Assembly (NCBI GenBank): GCA_003556805.1
Contig: PWQI01000188.1
Location: forward strand, 1-40,849
Direction: 5' to 3'
Length of the DNA stretch: 40,849 nucleotides
DNA from: Trueperaceae bacterium
GTDB taxonomy: Bacteria > Deinococcota > Deinococci > Deinococcales > Trueperaceae
Position numbers and translations under genes: made by a program. The notes under the pieces were generated by a model. It was given only the letters and a program-made list of their open reading frames with translations. It was not told the origin of the DNA and searched no databases. Numbering within the stretch: the first letter of the stretch is position 1; every line of letters starts with the position of its first letter. Positions 39,261 to 40,849 of this stretch are shown here, in pieces.

Positions 39261-40384
39261 GCGTACCGTCTCCCCCGCCACTCGTACCCCCCGCGCCAGC
39301 GCATGGCCTGCACGATCACGGGCAGCAGCGCCAGCGGGCCGAGGGGCTGGAGCAGGGCTTCGACCGGAGGGCGCGCCGCGATGCGGTTGGTGAGCGCCCG
39401 CAACCCGAGTCCGGCCAACGCGATGCCCAACCAACGCGCGTCGACCACGGCGAGAGGCCACGCCACGGTGTACGTGAGTGCGTTGAGCGACCACACGAGT
39501 GCGAGGACCACCGGATGGCCGGCGGCGGCGAGGACGTTCTTCGCGAAGCCCCGCACCGCCGCGGCGTAGCCGTCGTACATCCTGGTGCTGATCAGGTCGC
39601 CCCCCAGCGTCAACACCACCCGGCCGCCCAGGCGCTTGACGCGCTGTGCGGCGCGGACGTCCTCCAGCACCTCGGCGCGCAGCGCTGCATGGCCGCCGAA
39701 GCGCTCGTACGCGGCCCGCGCCCAGGCCATGCACTGACCGTTGGCGCCGGTGGCGCTCGCGGGGCGCGGCAGGCGCGCCAGTGGCGCAGGGAGCGTCGTG
39801 AGGAGCAGCATGTCGACCAGCGGTACCAGCATGCGCTCACCCAACGTCTCGCAGCGCTGCCGTGGCCAGCACGTGAGCAGGTCCGCGCTGGTCGTTGCGA
39901 GCGCCCTGCGCACGGCCGCCAGCGCACCGCGCTCCCAGGTCACGTCGGCGTCGGTGAACACGAGGAGGTCGCCCCGCGCCGCTTGCGCGAGCTGGTGGCA
40001 GGCCCAGTTCTTGCCCGACCAGCCGGTCGGCAGGGGTGCGCCCGCGAGCACGCGAAGACGCGGCTCGTCTGCCGCAGCGGCGGCCAGGAAGGCTCCGGTG
40101 CCGTCGCTCGAGCCGTCGTCGAGGACGAGGACCTCGTCCGCGCCTTGGGCCAGCCACGTCGGCAGCGTGTTCGGCAGCGTGGCGATCTCGTCGCGGGCAG
40201 GGATCAACAGCGAGACGGTGGCATCGCCCTGTGGGTGCCCCGAACCGCTCGTGGGCGCGGCGCCGACGCGCCGCAGGCTCGGGAAGGTGAACGCGTTGAC
40301 GAGCGCGACCAACCAGCCGAACGTCAGGAACGCCGCCGCGAGCCACCAGGCCACCTGCGACGCGAGCAACAGCGTGTCGCTCAC
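39257..40384 (-). CDS. Membrane GT2 glycosyltransferase (CruC/HpnB-like, putative carotenoid glycosyltransferase)
   Basis: [65 protein letters not shown] helices at both ends. Carotenoid role from context. Confidence 0.8.
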   Translation of the reverse strand: MSDTLLLASQVAWWLAAAFLTFGWLVALVNAFTFPSLRRVGAAPTSGSGHPQGDATVSLLIPARDEIATLPNTLPTWLAQGADEVLVLDDGSSDGTGAFLAAAAADEPRLRVLAGAPLPTGWSGKNWACHQLAQAARGDLLVFTDADVTWERGALAAVRRALATTSADLLTCWPRQRCETLGERMLVPLVDMLLLTTLPAPLARLPRPASATGANGQCMAWARAAYERFGGHAALRAEVLEDVRAAQRVKRLGGRVVLTLGGDLISTRMYDGYAAAVRGFAKNVLAAAGHPVVLALVWSLNALTYTVAWPLAVVDARWLGIALAGLGLRALTNRIAARPPVEALLQPLGPLALLPVIVQAMRWRGGYEWRGRRYA

Positions 40385-40849
40385 CCGCCCCACCAACGAC
40401 GCCAGCCTTGGACGCGCTCCTGCGTCGAGCGCCTCCCGGCGTACCAGAGGGCGTAGCCGGGCAGCGGCCGTTCCGGCTCAGTCGCACCGGCGATGTCCGC
40501 GTCGATGCGTGCGAGCAGCCCTGCCACCGCCGCACGCTGGCGCTCCGGTCCGGCGTGCAGGGCCAGCGCGGCGCCCTGGCGCACGTAGACCTCTGGGTAC
40601 TGACCGCCACGCACGACCACGCGCCAGGCCATCGGCAGGGCGGGCACATCGCCCAGGCGCGCGATCGTCGCCGCGCCAGGGGCGAACGGAGCGAGCGCGC
40701 CCGCGGGCCCGAGGCGCCCCTCCGGGAAGACGAACAACCACGCGCCCGAGCGAGCGACACGCACGGCCGATCGGAGCGCCGTGGTGTCGATCGCGCCGAC
40801 GCGTTCGAAGAAGGGGTAGCGCCGCAGCGTGGCGCGGTCGACGAGGACG
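40381..40849 (-). CDS. PlsC-family acyltransferase, truncated at the window edge
   Basis: Frame stays open to the window end: [47 protein letters not shown] (PlsC motif FPEGR). Confidence 0.85.
   Translation of the reverse strand, partial: VLVDRATLRRYPFFERVGAIDTTALRSAVRVARSGAWLFVFPEGRLGPAGALAPFAPGAATIARLGDVPALPMAWRVVVRGGQYPEVYVRQGAALALHAGPERQRAAVAGLLARIDADIAGATEPERPLPGYALWYAGRRSTQERVQGWRRWWGG

Noticed and set aside
37785-39734. 649-aa version of the CrtI-like ORF
   Set aside because: Extra N-terminus overlaps the GT2 gene in another frame; GTG 39260 with GTGA overlap is more consistent.

Overview
High-GC, densely packed bacterial chromosomal segment, mostly core genes. The gene content (futalosine-type menaquinone enzymes, small GidA-related protein, split B12-dependent mutase, carotenoid tailoring genes) suggests Deinococcota, possibly Trueperaceae; this is inference, not tested. 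I support about 45 CDSs, two of them cut by the window edges, and one tRNA-Asp(GTC). I see no CRISPR array, transposon, prophage or classical biosynthetic gene cluster. The most interesting signals concern gene expression: (1) prfB carries a canonical programmed +1 frameshift that the ORF track misses; (2) infC appears to start at AUC behind a perfect Shine-Dalgarno (SD) sequence, and is also preceded by a leaderless-type uORF ending in ATGA on an alternative AUG; (3) at least 12 genes have a (G/C)G/CTANNNT-like -10 only 5-9 nt before the start codon and no SD, which implies leaderless mRNAs; (4) five SD-led genes (C4 zinc-ribbon, M23 peptidase, cdaA, rseP, infC) show the same -10 followed at 6-9 nt by a short uORF that ends on or near the main start, a possible leaderless-uORF relay; (5) four compact head-to-head promoter modules of about 55-65 bp; (6) a perfect 44-bp palindrome between convergent genes. 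Everything was read by eye; no alignment, folding or database search was run.
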